Origin: VFJL01 sp043721435
GTDB lineage: Bacteria > Pseudomonadota > Gammaproteobacteria > Burkholderiales > Nitrosomonadaceae
Assembly (NCBI GenBank): GCA_043721435.1
Contig: JAYSQR010000068.1
Span: 1 to 57,428, forward strand
Length of the DNA: 57,428 bases
Direction of reading: 5' to 3'
The notes under the pieces are model-generated. The model was given only the letters and a program-made list of their open reading frames with translations. It was not told where the DNA came from and did no database searches. A program made the translations under genes and the position numbers. Of this stretch, positions 26,352 through 35,498 are shown in pieces (the stretch's first letter is position 1; each line of letters opens with the position of its first letter).

Positions 26352-27078
26352 CCTCCCTGCATCAGCGTTGCAGTTCTACACCACTGCATCTTATGCGTGC
26401 AGCTATCTGCCGGAGAAATTGGCGCGCTCCCAGGTAGCGACACCCGGCCATCTGGTCGATACGGATGCCTACGGGAAACTGCTACAGGCCGGTTTTCGTC
26501 GCAGCGGCGCTTTTACCTATCGGCCCTATTGCGATCACTGCCGCGCCTGTGTGCCGGTGCGAATTATCGTTGATGAATTTACTCCCAGTCGTGCCCAGCA
26601 GCGGGCCCGGAAACGGCACCAGCATCTGGTTGCGACCCGGCATGAGCTGTATTACCACCCGCAGCACTATGCGCTCTATCTGCGCTACCAGGCGCAACGC
26701 CATTGCGGCGGCGGCATGGATCGCGACAGTCGCGAGCAGTACCGTCATTTCCTGCTGCAGAGCAACGTCAATTCCAGGCTGATTGAGTTTCACGAGAACG
26801 ATCAGTTGCGCATGATCAGCATTATTGATGAACTGCCTCACGGTATCTCTTCGGTCTATACATTCTTCGATCCGGATGTGCCGGGTGCAAGCTTCGGCAC
26901 CCACAACATCCTGTGGCAAGTACAGCAATGCCGTGCACTCGGCTTGCCTTATCTTTATCTTGGTTACTGGATCAGGCAGAACCGGAAAATGAACTACAAG
27001 GCCAATTTCCAACCACTGCAAGGCCTGATCGACGGGCAATGGCGGCTGTTGGACGGTAACGCGATAGATTGCGGGTAG
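26335..27078 (+). CDS. bpt: aspartate/glutamate leucyltransferase Bpt
   Basis: Transfers leucine to proteins with N-terminal Asp or Glu, the second bacterial N-end-rule transferase. The 247-residue protein is related to eukaryotic ATE1, with Y-P-x-CDHCRACVPVRI and the GNAT-like SFGTHNILWQ block. ATG 26335 (MSRLNDLP) lies inside aat and is preferred over 26314. It works in the same degradation pathway as aat, so the operon supplies both destabilising tags. Confidence 0.95.
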   Translation: MSRLNDLPASALQFYTTASYACSYLPEKLARSQVATPGHLVDTDAYGKLLQAGFRRSGAFTYRPYCDHCRACVPVRIIVDEFTPSRAQQRARKRHQHLVATRHELYYHPQHYALYLRYQAQRHCGGGMDRDSREQYRHFLLQSNVNSRLIEFHENDQLRMISIIDELPHGISSVYTFFDPDVPGASFGTHNILWQVQQCRALGLPYLYLGYWIRQNRKMNYKANFQPLQGLIDGQWRLLDGNAIDCG

Positions 27079-27105
27079 TCATCTGTCCATGATTTGCACC
27101 AGAGT

Positions 27106-27930
27106 TTATCGCCGTAGCGCGCGTATCTCTGCTGCGCGTTTCTCCAACGGCACTGCTTTGCTGGCATGACCAATGTCACGATACAGTTGTGCCAGATTTT
27201 CAAGGCCGGTAGCCACATTGGGATGATCCGGACCGAACGCCTTTTCCGAGATCGCCAGCGCTCGTCTGAACAGCGGTTCGGCATTGGGGTATTTTCCCTG
27301 GTCTCTGTACAATCCTGCCAGATTATTCAGACCGAGCGCCACGTTCGGGTGTTCCGCACCAAGTGCCTTCTGCGAAATCGCCAGGACACGCTTATATAGT
27401 GGTTCGGCCTGCGCATACTGTTGTTGTGCGTGGTACAGCAGTGCCAGATTATTCAGACTTATGGCCACATTGGGATGATCCGGGCCGTAGATTTTCTCCA
27501 GAATTGCCAATGCACGTTTATGCAGCGGCTCAGCCTGCGCATACCGTCCTTGAGCATGGTACAGTTGCGCCAGGTTATTCAGACTCGCGGCGACATCAGG
27601 ATGATCCGGACCGTGGGCTTTTTCATCAATTGCCAGCGCCCGTTGGTACAGCGGCTCAGCCAGGGCGTATCGTTCCTGGGCGCTGTACAGCAATGCCAGA
27701 CTATTCAGACTGGTAGCCACATCAGGGTGATCCGGGCCAAGCGCTTGTTCGGCCACTTGCAGAGCTTGTTTCGCCACTTCCGTCGCGCGCGTATATTGCC
27801 CCTGACGATACAGCAAATCAGCCTGCTGGGTGAGTGCATTCCATCCGGGTGCGGCGGCATGGCTATACGCGCTTGTTGTCAGACCAAGCGTGAGGAGGGT
27901 CAAGGCAAGAGAGGAGGTGGCTATTTTCAT
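27106..27930 (-). CDS. exported TPR protein, kinesin-light-chain type repeats
   Basis: A 274-residue protein with a signal peptide (MKIATSSLALTLLTL, SHA-A site) and about five 42-residue tetratricopeptide repeats of the form A-LGPDHPDVA-SLNNLA-LY. The repeats are nearly alike at DNA level, so copy number may change by recombination. TPR solenoids bind partner proteins; no catalytic domain is present. ATG 27928-27930 is chosen to keep the signal peptide at the N-terminus; the frame is open to 28002. It is divergent from pyrD. Confidence 0.88.
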   Translation of the reverse strand: MKIATSSLALTLLTLGLTTSAYSHAAAPGWNALTQQADLLYRQGQYTRATEVAKQALQVAEQALGPDHPDVATSLNSLALLYSAQERYALAEPLYQRALAIDEKAHGPDHPDVAASLNNLAQLYHAQGRYAQAEPLHKRALAILEKIYGPDHPNVAISLNNLALLYHAQQQYAQAEPLYKRVLAISQKALGAEHPNVALGLNNLAGLYRDQGKYPNAEPLFRRALAISEKAFGPDHPNVATGLENLAQLYRDIGHASKAVPLEKRAAEIRALRR

Positions 27931-28164
27931 AGATCGACTGATTGGGATTGATGTGGAAAACAATGAATCGCGCGCCACCCAATCCACTGTGATTATCCCC
28001 ATGGTTGATCCGGGTAGAGAACTGTCAAGCCTTAGAACTGCATCCGTTCAATTTACCATGGAGTATGCGCAAAGGGACAAACACTATTTCCTGGATGAGT
28101 GATGCGCTCAACTAACTCTGCATCCTCCACGCATCCACGGTCTTTTCCGGGTTAAAATCAGCCC

Positions 28165-29178
28165 ATGCTCTATTCTCTGTTCCGCCCGTTGCTGTTCAGT
28201 CTCGACCCCGAAACTGCACACTGCATCACATTCAATGCAATCGAGAAAGCCCGCCAGCTCGGGCTGCTTCCGGGCCATCCGTTTGCCTGCCAGCCGCACA
28301 ATGTCATGGGTCTTGATTTCCCCAACCCGGTCGGTCTGGCCGCCGGTCTGGACAAGGACGGCGATCATATCGACGCGCTTGCCGCGCTCGGTTTCGGCTT
28401 CATCGAGATAGGCACGGTCACACCCCGTCCCCAGCCCGGGAATCCGCAGCCGCGTCTGTTTCGCCTCCCGCAGGCCAACGCCATCATCAACCGTCTGGGT
28501 TTCAATAATCACGGCGTGGACAAACTGGTAGCGAATGTCAAACGTTCGAGTTACCACGGCATACTGGGTATCAACATTGGCAAGAATTTTGATACTCCGG
28601 TGGATAGAGCCGCTGATGATTACCTGTTTTGCCTGCGCGAAGTTTACGCTCATGCCAGTTATGTAGTGGTCAATATTTCCTCGCCCAATACGCCCAATCT
28701 GCGGCAATTGCAGAATGCTGCGGAACTGGATCTTTTGCTGGCTGCGCTGAAAGCGGAACAGGGAAAACTCGCTGATCAACATGGCAGATACACGCCGCTG
28801 GCGGTGAAGATTGCCCCTGATCTGGAACCGCCGCAAATCGAAGCCATTGCCGCACTGCTGATGCGGCACCGGATTGACGGCGTCATTGCTACCAACACCA
28901 CGCTTTCACGGATTGGAGTGGAAGCATTGCCGCATGCGCGCGAAGCCGGTGGATTGAGCGGCGCACCGCTGACACAACGTGCCACTGCGGTTATCCGCCA
29001 ATTGCATGCCGCGCTGCAAGGGGCGCTGCCTATTATCGGTGTGGGCGGCATCATGTGTTCGGCAGACGCAAAGGAAAAAATGGACGCGGGCGCAAACCTG
29101 GTGCAAATCTACACCGGCCTGATTTATCGCGGTCCCGATCTGGTGCGCGCGGCGGTACAGGCAGTGTGTGCACCATGA
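28165..29178 (+). CDS. pyrD: dihydroorotate dehydrogenase (quinone), class 2
   Basis: Membrane-associated FMN enzyme that oxidises dihydroorotate to orotate with quinone as acceptor. The 337-residue protein has the class 2 N-terminal helix for membrane contact (MLYSLFRPLLFSLDPETAH), GLAAGLDKDG, the catalytic serine loop VVNISSPNTPNLR, and phosphate-binding GVGGI. It is a stand-alone gene, 7 kb from the pyrRBX operon of the same pathway. Confidence 0.97.
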   Translation: MLYSLFRPLLFSLDPETAHCITFNAIEKARQLGLLPGHPFACQPHNVMGLDFPNPVGLAAGLDKDGDHIDALAALGFGFIEIGTVTPRPQPGNPQPRLFRLPQANAIINRLGFNNHGVDKLVANVKRSSYHGILGINIGKNFDTPVDRAADDYLFCLREVYAHASYVVVNISSPNTPNLRQLQNAAELDLLLAALKAEQGKLADQHGRYTPLAVKIAPDLEPPQIEAIAALLMRHRIDGVIATNTTLSRIGVEALPHAREAGGLSGAPLTQRATAVIRQLHAALQGALPIIGVGGIMCSADAKEKMDAGANLVQIYTGLIYRGPDLVRAAVQAVCAP

Positions 29179-29304
29179 ATCCCGCAGTAGCCGAATAAAG
29201 CCGTATTGTCGTTGATGCTGCGGACTGAAACGGCGATAATCCGCGTTTTCTGACCTTGTCATTATCTCCGGTGCAGCGCCGGATTATCCGTACTCAGGCT
29301 CTGG

Positions 29305-29970
29305 ATGAGAAAAGATCTGCTGATAGAAAAAATAGATGCCATCCTGCCGCAAACCCAGTGCCGCCAGTGTGGTCTTCCTGGTTGCAGGCCTTATGCGGCA
29401 GCAATTACGGAAGGCACTGCGAATATCAATCAGTGTCCGCCCGGTGATGAGGCAGGCATCCAGAAACTGGCCGATTTGCTGGGGGTCAGGCCGATAGCGC
29501 TGAATACCGCGCATGGCGTGCCCAAACCAATGGCGGTGGCGCTGATAGACGAGCAGATTTGCATCGGTTGTACTCTTTGCATCGAGGCTTGCCCGGTGGA
29601 TGCGATTGTCGGTGCCACCAGGCAGATGCACACTGTGATCGCTGTTGAATGCACCGGCTGTGAACTCTGCCTTGCACCCTGTCCCGTGGATTGTATCAGC
29701 ATGATCCCGGTTGTGAAACAAGTCAGCGCTGCAGCATACGAACCTCGCATTGCCAGCGATGACTGGTTGCTGCGCGAGAATGAGATGAAAAAGAAAACGG
29801 CTGACCGTGCACGTGCGCGCCACCAGTTCAGGCTGCAAAGACTTGAGCGTGAAAAACAGGAGCAGGCAGAAAAGCTTGCGCAACAAACTGGAACAGCAGC
29901 CGGCGATCCCAGGAAAGCTGCAATTCTAGCAGCGCTGAAACGCACTATGGCGGCCCGCTCGGACAACTGA
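29305..29970 (+). CDS. rnfB: RnfB/RsxB-like iron-sulfur protein
   Basis: A 221-residue ferredoxin-type protein. The N-terminal cluster motif CRQCGLPGC with a later cysteine (NQCPPG) is the RnfB signature, followed by two 4Fe-4S motifs, CIGCTLCIEACPVDAI and CTGCELCLAPCPVDCI. The usual N-terminal membrane helix of RnfB is absent and a charged, lysine/glutamine-rich tail is added. No other rnf genes are adjacent. In E. coli the rsx operon ends with nth; here rnfB alone precedes nth, a relic of that order. The electron partner is unknown. Confidence 0.9.
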   Translation: MRKDLLIEKIDAILPQTQCRQCGLPGCRPYAAAITEGTANINQCPPGDEAGIQKLADLLGVRPIALNTAHGVPKPMAVALIDEQICIGCTLCIEACPVDAIVGATRQMHTVIAVECTGCELCLAPCPVDCISMIPVVKQVSAAAYEPRIASDDWLLRENEMKKKTADRARARHQFRLQRLEREKQEQAEKLAQQTGTAAGDPRKAAILAALKRTMAARSDN

Positions 29971-30021
29971 AAGAAAAAATAACCAGATTACTCCGTAGCT
30001 GAATATCTTTCTATCTAACCC

Positions 30022-30669
30022 ATGAATCCAAGCAAACGCCGCGAAATTTTTACCCGCTTCAGGGCGGCTAACCCTCATCCCACGACCGAACTGGAATACA
30101 GCACACCATTCGAGCTGCTGGTGGCAGTGGTACTTTCCGCCCAGGCTACCGACAAGGGCGTGAATCTGGCAACCAGGAAATTGTTCCCCCAAGCCAATAC
30201 GCCGGAAAAGATTCTCGCGCTGGGGGAGACCGGATTGCGCGATGCTATCAAGAGCATTGGACTATTTAAAACCAAGGCGAAGAACATTCTGGCCACTTGC
30301 AAACTGCTGATTCAGCATCATGGCAGCCAGGTGCCACAGACGCGTGATCAACTGGAGAAACTTCCTGGTGTGGGACGCAAGACCGCCAACGTGATGCTGA
30401 ATACCGCGTTTGGCGAGCCCACCATTGCGGTGGATACGCATATTTTCCGGGTTGCCAACCGCACTGGCATCGCCCCTGGGAAAAATGTACTGGAAGTGGA
30501 ACTGAAGCTGCTGAAATTCATCCCGCAGGAATTTCGCCATGACGCCCATCACTGGCTGATTCTGCATGGACGCTATGTGTGCAAGGCGCGCAAGCCGGAA
30601 TGCGCAGTGTGCAGCATCAACGATTTGTGCGAGTTCAAGCAGAAGACCTTGAAAAATAATTCCATTTGA
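30022..30669 (+). CDS. nth: endonuclease III
   Basis: DNA glycosylase/AP lyase that removes oxidised pyrimidines. The 215-residue protein has the HhH motif LPGVGRKTANV with the catalytic lysine, the catalytic aspartate in IAVDTHIFRV, and the C-terminal 4Fe-4S ligands C-x6-C-x2-C-x5-C (CKARKPECAVCSINDLC). It follows rnfB at 51 bp on the same strand and probably shares its transcript. Confidence 0.97.
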   Translation: MNPSKRREIFTRFRAANPHPTTELEYSTPFELLVAVVLSAQATDKGVNLATRKLFPQANTPEKILALGETGLRDAIKSIGLFKTKAKNILATCKLLIQHHGSQVPQTRDQLEKLPGVGRKTANVMLNTAFGEPTIAVDTHIFRVANRTGIAPGKNVLEVELKLLKFIPQEFRHDAHHWLILHGRYVCKARKPECAVCSINDLCEFKQKTLKNNSI

Positions 30670-30684
30670 ATGCTGGCATATTGA

Positions 30685-31113
30685 ATGTTCAATCCTTCCA
30701 GAGACCAGGCGCGGCAGCTCTTCTTTGACACCTGGCGCAAGTACCGCCAGCGGGAAATTCTTTCCGGCATGGAAGACATGGCGCTGGAGGTCATCCTGCT
30801 GCACCCGGAATACCAGGCCATAGTGGCTGACGAAGACCGTTATCGCGACAAGGATTACCTGCCGGAAATGGGAGATACCAACCCTTTTCTGCACATGAGC
30901 ATGCATGTCGCCATCAAGGAGCAGCTTTCCATAGATCAACCGGTGGGAATACGCGCTCGTTTCGAGCGCCTGCTGAAAAGAACCGGCAGCGAGCACGAAG
31001 CCATGCACCAAATCATGGAATGTCTTGCGGAAATGATCTGGCAGGCACAACGCAGCCAGTCGGCACCGGATGCCACGATCTATTTTGATTGCCTGGATAG
31101 GCAGGAGAATTGA
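30685..31113 (+). CDS. DUF1841 family protein
   Basis: A 142-residue cytoplasmic, helical protein of DUF1841, recognised by MFNPSRDQARQLFFDTW and the NPFLHMSMHVAIKEQ block. Function unknown; the family is largely beta/gammaproteobacterial and often sits beside nth, as here (15 bp gap). It ends the rnfB-nth-DUF1841 unit; a strong terminator follows. Confidence 0.88.
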   Translation: MFNPSRDQARQLFFDTWRKYRQREILSGMEDMALEVILLHPEYQAIVADEDRYRDKDYLPEMGDTNPFLHMSMHVAIKEQLSIDQPVGIRARFERLLKRTGSEHEAMHQIMECLAEMIWQAQRSQSAPDATIYFDCLDRQEN

Positions 31114-31123
31114 TCAACGATCA

Positions 31124-31160
31124 ATAAAAAAACAGGACGCAAACGCGTCCTGTTTTTTTA
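31124..31160. terminator. bidirectional terminator between DUF1841 and cytochrome c genes
   Basis: Stem AACAGGACGC (31131-31140) and GCGTCCTGTT (31145-31154) with A7 on the left and T7 on the right, closing both the rightward rnfB-nth-DUF1841 unit and the leftward cytochrome genes. Confidence 0.9.
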
Positions 31161-31178
31161 TGCGTGGTTCTGGTTATG

Positions 31179-31502
31179 CTATCTGGTTCTCAGACCGGAC
31201 TGAGTCGCATAATAGGCCGCCAGATTTTCAACATCTTCCTTGCTCAAGGCTGCGGCCATGCCGGCCATGATGGGGTCTTTGCGAGCGCCCGACTTATAGT
31301 CGTTCAGAGCTTTTGACAGATAGTCCGCATGCTGGCCACCGAGCTTGGGAAAATTCGGGGCAGGGCTATTGCCGTCGGCGCCATGACACGCGGCACAGGT
31401 TTCTCCCGCTTTTCTCTTGCCGGCTTCGATATCGGCCGCTATCCCCTGTCCAGAAATCAGCAGCAATGCGCCGCTCATTGCGGCAATGATGATTTTATTC
31501 AT
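31179..31502 (-). CDS. class I cytochrome c, periplasmic
   Basis: A 107-residue exported haem protein: signal peptide ending IAA-D, single haem site CAACH, and distal methionine ligand candidates in DPIMAGMAAALS. The fold is that of small c4/c5-type monohaem cytochromes. It is paired with a second monohaem cytochrome 27 bp upstream on the same strand. No oxidase or dehydrogenase lies next to it, so its partner in electron transfer is unknown. Confidence 0.92.
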   Translation of the reverse strand: MNKIIIAAMSGALLLISGQGIAADIEAGKRKAGETCAACHGADGNSPAPNFPKLGGQHADYLSKALNDYKSGARKDPIMAGMAAALSKEDVENLAAYYATQSGLRTR

Positions 31503-31529
31503 GACGATTTCCTTACGTGAATGACGAAA

Positions 31530-31865
31530 TTATTTACTGCCGCTGGTGTAATAGGCAACCAGATCCTTCATATCCTGCGCTGTAAGGGTAACCGCGATGG
31601 CATCCATACTGGGATGGCTACGGTTGCCGGATTTGTAGCCTTCCAGCGCCTTGATCATATACTCGCCGTGCTGCCCTCTGAGCTTGGGCACATGGTAAAC
31701 CTTGGGGAAAGCGGTACGATAGCCTTCTAGATTATGGCAGCCGTCACACATGGAAGCCTTCTGCTTGCCCGCAGCGGCATCGCCGCCAGCTTGAGCCTGA
31801 GCTACACTGGAAATCGCCAGGAGCAGGCTTCCGGCAAGTAGTTTCACCATTGCTGATTGTTTCAT
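31530..31865 (-). CDS. class I cytochrome c, periplasmic
   Basis: A 111-residue exported monohaem cytochrome: signal peptide (AQA-Q), haem site CDGCH, and a distal methionine candidate in HPSMDAIAVTL. It is homologous to the following cytochrome (shared LRGQHGEYM-KAL-YKSG pattern), suggesting a tandem duplication. ATG 31863-31865 follows GAGGGGG; the open frame upstream to 32012 overlaps uup and is not used. Confidence 0.92.
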   Translation of the reverse strand: MKQSAMVKLLAGSLLLAISSVAQAQAGGDAAAGKQKASMCDGCHNLEGYRTAFPKVYHVPKLRGQHGEYMIKALEGYKSGNRSHPSMDAIAVTLTAQDMKDLVAYYTSGSK

Positions 31866-31956
31866 TGTGGGCACCCCCTCTTCAAAAAGAGCAACTGTAA
31901 ACGATGTGTCATTTTCGGTCAATGCATAATGTGGCAAGAAACACTGGAATCTGTCA

Positions 31957-33882
31957 CTATTTTTTTCCGCCGGCCGTCGCGTGTTTTGCTTCCAGTTCAT
32001 CCCATCGAGCAAGACAGCTTATGAGTTCTTCCTCGATGGCGGCAAAGCGTGCTTGCAGCGCTCTTGCTTCCTCCGGGTTGTCGCGGTAAATAGCCGGGGT
32101 ACCGAGCAGGTGGGTAATGTCAGCCTGCTCCCGTTCCAGGGTTTCGATTTTCGCTGGCAGTGCCTCCAGTTCGCGCATTTCATTGGAGCTCAATTTGACG
32201 CGGTGGCTCGGTTTGGACACTTTTGCCGATGAGGCCAGGGGCTGTGGTTGAGCCGTTTCCTGCTTCGCCGCCGTTTTCACGAAGTTCTTCGCCCGCACCC
32301 AGTCATCGTAGCCGCCAACGTATTCCCGCAGTATGCCATCACCCTCAAATGCGATCACCTGAGTCACCACGTTGTCGAGAAATGCGCGATCATGGCTGAC
32401 CAGGAACAGGGTGCCGGAATACTCTTGCAGCAACACTTCCAGTAACTCCAGGGTTTCGATATCCAGATCGTTGGTGGGCTCATCGAGCACCAGCACATTG
32501 CTGGGACGGGTGAATAAGCGTGCCAGCAACAGCCGGTTGCGCTCGCCGCCGGAGAGCGATTTCACGGGTGAGCGCGCTCGCTCTGGCGCAAACAGAAAAT
32601 CTTCCAGATAGCTGATGACATGTTTCTTCGCCCCGCCGATTTCGATGAAATCCGAGCCTTGGCTGATGGTGTCTATCAGTGTCGCTTCCTCATTCAGTTG
32701 CTCGCGCATCTGATCGAAATAAGCCACGGCAAGTTTGGTACCCTGCCGCACTATGCCGCTATCGGGCTGCAATTCACCCAGTATCAGCTTCAGCAGGGTG
32801 GACTTTCCGGCGCCATTAGGTCCTAGTAGCCCCACCCGGTCGCCACGCATGATGCGGCAGGAAAAATCCTTGATGACGACTTTGTCGCCATAACTTTTGC
32901 TGACGTGCTCCAATTCAGCTACCACGCGCCCGGATCGTGCACCTTCATCCACGCTGAGATTGACCGTTCCCACCCGGTTGCGCCGCGCCGCCCGCTCCAG
33001 CCGCAACGCCTCCAGCTGCCGTACTCTGCCTTCATTGCGCGTACGGCGTGCCTGTATGCCTTTGCGTATCCAGATTTCTTCTTGCGCCAGTACCTTGTCA
33101 AATTTCTGGTTGTGGGTGGCCTCAACTTCCAGCATCTCCTCCTTTTTGCTCTGATATTCTGCGAACTTGCACGGAAATGTTGCTAACTTACCACGGTCAA
33201 GCTCGATAATGCGTGTCGCCACATTATCCAGAAAACGCCGGTCATGAGTGACGAATAGCACGCTGCCGGCAAAATCCTTGAGCAACCCTTCCAGCCATTC
33301 AATGGAGGAAAAATCCAGGTGATTGGTTGGCTCATCCAGCAGCAGCACGTCGGGCGACACTACCAGTGCGCGCGCCAGCGCGACCCGCTTTTTCAGTCCG
33401 CCGGAAAGGTGTCCGATCAAAGTATCTTCGGGAAGGTTAAGCTGGTGGATGACGGTCTCCACCTTGCCCTGGATGCGCCAACCATCCTGGGCTTCCAGCT
33501 TGCCCTGCAAATCCTGCAAGCGATCAAGCAGTGCTTCGGTATCTCCTGCACCGTCACTCAAAGCATGAGACACCTCGTGGTAATCGAGCAGCACCTGACT
33601 GACCGCACCCAAGCCGATGGACACTTCCTGGAACACCGTATTGGCTGCATCCAGTTCCGGTTCCTGCGGCACATAGGCCAGTTTCAATGCAGGTGCGCGC
33701 CATACCTTGCCGTCATCCAGCTTGATTTCGCCCGCCAGAACGCGCAGTAAACTGGACTTGCCGCCACCATTCCGGCCGATCAGGCCGATGCGCTCGCCCG
33801 GATCAAGCTGCAAATCCACATGATTAAGCAGCGCATGGTGACCAAAGGCAAGACAGACTTTTTCGAGAGTAATGAGAGGCAT
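31957..33882 (-). CDS. uup: ABC-F family ATPase Uup
   Basis: A 641-residue cytoplasmic twin-ATPase without membrane domains. It has two Walker A motifs (GRNGGGKSS, GPNGAGKST) and two signatures (LSGGLKKR, LSGGERNR) with DEPTNHLD and DEPTNDLD. The ABC-F linker with RRTRNEGRVRQLE lies between, and a C-terminal coiled-coil domain begins after about residue 560. Uup binds ribosomes and affects transposon excision in E. coli. Some ABC-F members confer antibiotic resistance, but the length and C-terminal domain fit Uup. Confidence 0.93.
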   Translation of the reverse strand: MPLITLEKVCLAFGHHALLNHVDLQLDPGERIGLIGRNGGGKSSLLRVLAGEIKLDDGKVWRAPALKLAYVPQEPELDAANTVFQEVSIGLGAVSQVLLDYHEVSHALSDGAGDTEALLDRLQDLQGKLEAQDGWRIQGKVETVIHQLNLPEDTLIGHLSGGLKKRVALARALVVSPDVLLLDEPTNHLDFSSIEWLEGLLKDFAGSVLFVTHDRRFLDNVATRIIELDRGKLATFPCKFAEYQSKKEEMLEVEATHNQKFDKVLAQEEIWIRKGIQARRTRNEGRVRQLEALRLERAARRNRVGTVNLSVDEGARSGRVVAELEHVSKSYGDKVVIKDFSCRIMRGDRVGLLGPNGAGKSTLLKLILGELQPDSGIVRQGTKLAVAYFDQMREQLNEEATLIDTISQGSDFIEIGGAKKHVISYLEDFLFAPERARSPVKSLSGGERNRLLLARLFTRPSNVLVLDEPTNDLDIETLELLEVLLQEYSGTLFLVSHDRAFLDNVVTQVIAFEGDGILREYVGGYDDWVRAKNFVKTAAKQETAQPQPLASSAKVSKPSHRVKLSSNEMRELEALPAKIETLEREQADITHLLGTPAIYRDNPEEARALQARFAAIEEELISCLARWDELEAKHATAGGKK

Positions 33883-34027
33883 GGGTGTGGAAATGGGGGT
33901 TCAGCAGATTGGCAGGGGCGGGATTCTGCCATGCTTCGTGGGGTTTGGCAAAGTATCCGCGCATCACCTGCGTGAGATTGGATCAGATCGGAACGCGAGC
34001 CCTGGTCCAGGGTTCATGCTTCACGAC

Positions 34028-35479
34028 TCACTCAATCAGTTTCTTCTTCAACAGCTCATTTACTTGTGCAGGGTTGGCCTTACCCTTGGTGGCCTTCATC
34101 GCCTGGCCAACAAGGGAATTAAAAGCTTTTTCTTTGCCATTGCGATAATCGGCCACCTGCTGCGGGTTGGCGGCAAGAATGCCGTCTATGAGTTGCTCGA
34201 TCTCGCCCGCGTCCGAAATCTGTTTCAGACCCTTGGTTCCGATAATGATGTCGGCATCACCGCCGCATTCGCCGCGCCACATGGCGTCGAACACGTCTTT
34301 AGCGGTTTTTCCCGAAACAGTTCCGTCGCTGATGCATAACAGCAGTCCCGCCAATTGTGCCGGGCTGACAGGGCATTGCGCGATGTCCAGCGCTTCTTTG
34401 TGCAAGCGTCCGCTTACCTCGCCCATAATCCAGTTGGCGCAGAGCTTGGCCTGTGCCGGCAGCAGCTTCACCGTGCTCTCAAAATAACCCGCCATTTCCC
34501 TGGTCGCAGTCAGCACCCCGGCATCGTATGCGGAAAGGCCATGCTCGGCCACATAGCTACTGCGTTTGGCTTCAGGCAACTCCGGCAGCATTGCGCGCAC
34601 GCGATTGATCCAATCTGCGGAGATTTCGAGCGGCAGCAAATCCGGATCAGGGAAGTAGCGATAATCCTGCGCGTCTTCCTTGCTGCGCATGGTGCGGGTC
34701 TCATCTTTGTCCGAGTCGTAGAGCCGGGTTTCCTGGCGTATGGTTCCGCCATCTTCCAGAATCTCCATCTGCCGCCTGGCCTCGTAGTCGATCGCCTTTT
34801 CAAGAAAACGGAATGAGTTGAGATTCTTGATTTCGCAGCGGGTGCCGAGCTTGTCCGATCCGTGGGGCCGCACCGACACATTGGCGTCGCAGCGGAACGA
34901 GCCTTCCTGCATGTTGCCGTCGCAGATGTCGATCCAGCGCACCAGCGAGTGCAGGGTTTTGGCAAAAGCCACCGCTTCCGCGCTGCTGCGCATGTCCGGC
35001 TCGGAGACGATCTCCAGCAGCGGTGTGCCGGCACGATTCAGGTCAATGCCCGTCATGCCATGAAAATCCTCATGCAGTGACTTGCCCGCATCTTCCTCCA
35101 GGTGTGCACGGGTGAGGCGGATGGTTTTCTCGTGTTCGTTCCCATCGTCGCCGACCGGAATCTTTACGCTGCCGCCGGCGACCACTGGCAGTTCGTACTG
35201 ACTGATCTGATAGCCTTTGGGCAGGTCGGGATAAAAATAATTCTTGCGCGCGAAGATCGAAGGCGAATTGATTTTTGCACCCACCGCCAAACCAAACCTG
35301 ATCGCCCGCTCCACTGCGCCGTAGTTCAATACCGGTAACACGCCCGGCAGCGCGATATCCACCGCGCAGGCCTGGCTGTTGGGCGCCGCACCAAATGCAG
35401 TCGCTGCACCGGAGAATATTTTTGATCGGGTCGAGAGTTGCGTGTGCACCTCAAGACCAATTACGATTTCCCATTGCAT
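34028..35479 (-). CDS. gatB: Asp-tRNA(Asn)/Glu-tRNA(Gln) amidotransferase subunit B
   Basis: tRNA-binding and kinase subunit of GatCAB, which converts misacylated Glu-tRNA(Gln) and/or Asp-tRNA(Asn). The 483-residue protein starts MQWEIVIGLEVHTQL, carries NRAGTPLLEIVSEPD, and ends with the YqeY-like tail domain. It is last in the gatC-gatA-gatB operon, 19 bp after gatA. Bases 33883-34027 before uup hold only a short palindrome CCCTGGTCCAGGG. Confidence 0.97.
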   Translation of the reverse strand: MQWEIVIGLEVHTQLSTRSKIFSGAATAFGAAPNSQACAVDIALPGVLPVLNYGAVERAIRFGLAVGAKINSPSIFARKNYFYPDLPKGYQISQYELPVVAGGSVKIPVGDDGNEHEKTIRLTRAHLEEDAGKSLHEDFHGMTGIDLNRAGTPLLEIVSEPDMRSSAEAVAFAKTLHSLVRWIDICDGNMQEGSFRCDANVSVRPHGSDKLGTRCEIKNLNSFRFLEKAIDYEARRQMEILEDGGTIRQETRLYDSDKDETRTMRSKEDAQDYRYFPDPDLLPLEISADWINRVRAMLPELPEAKRSSYVAEHGLSAYDAGVLTATREMAGYFESTVKLLPAQAKLCANWIMGEVSGRLHKEALDIAQCPVSPAQLAGLLLCISDGTVSGKTAKDVFDAMWRGECGGDADIIIGTKGLKQISDAGEIEQLIDGILAANPQQVADYRNGKEKAFNSLVGQAMKATKGKANPAQVNELLKKKLIE

Positions 35480-35498
35480 TTTTTCGTGTCTCTACAGT

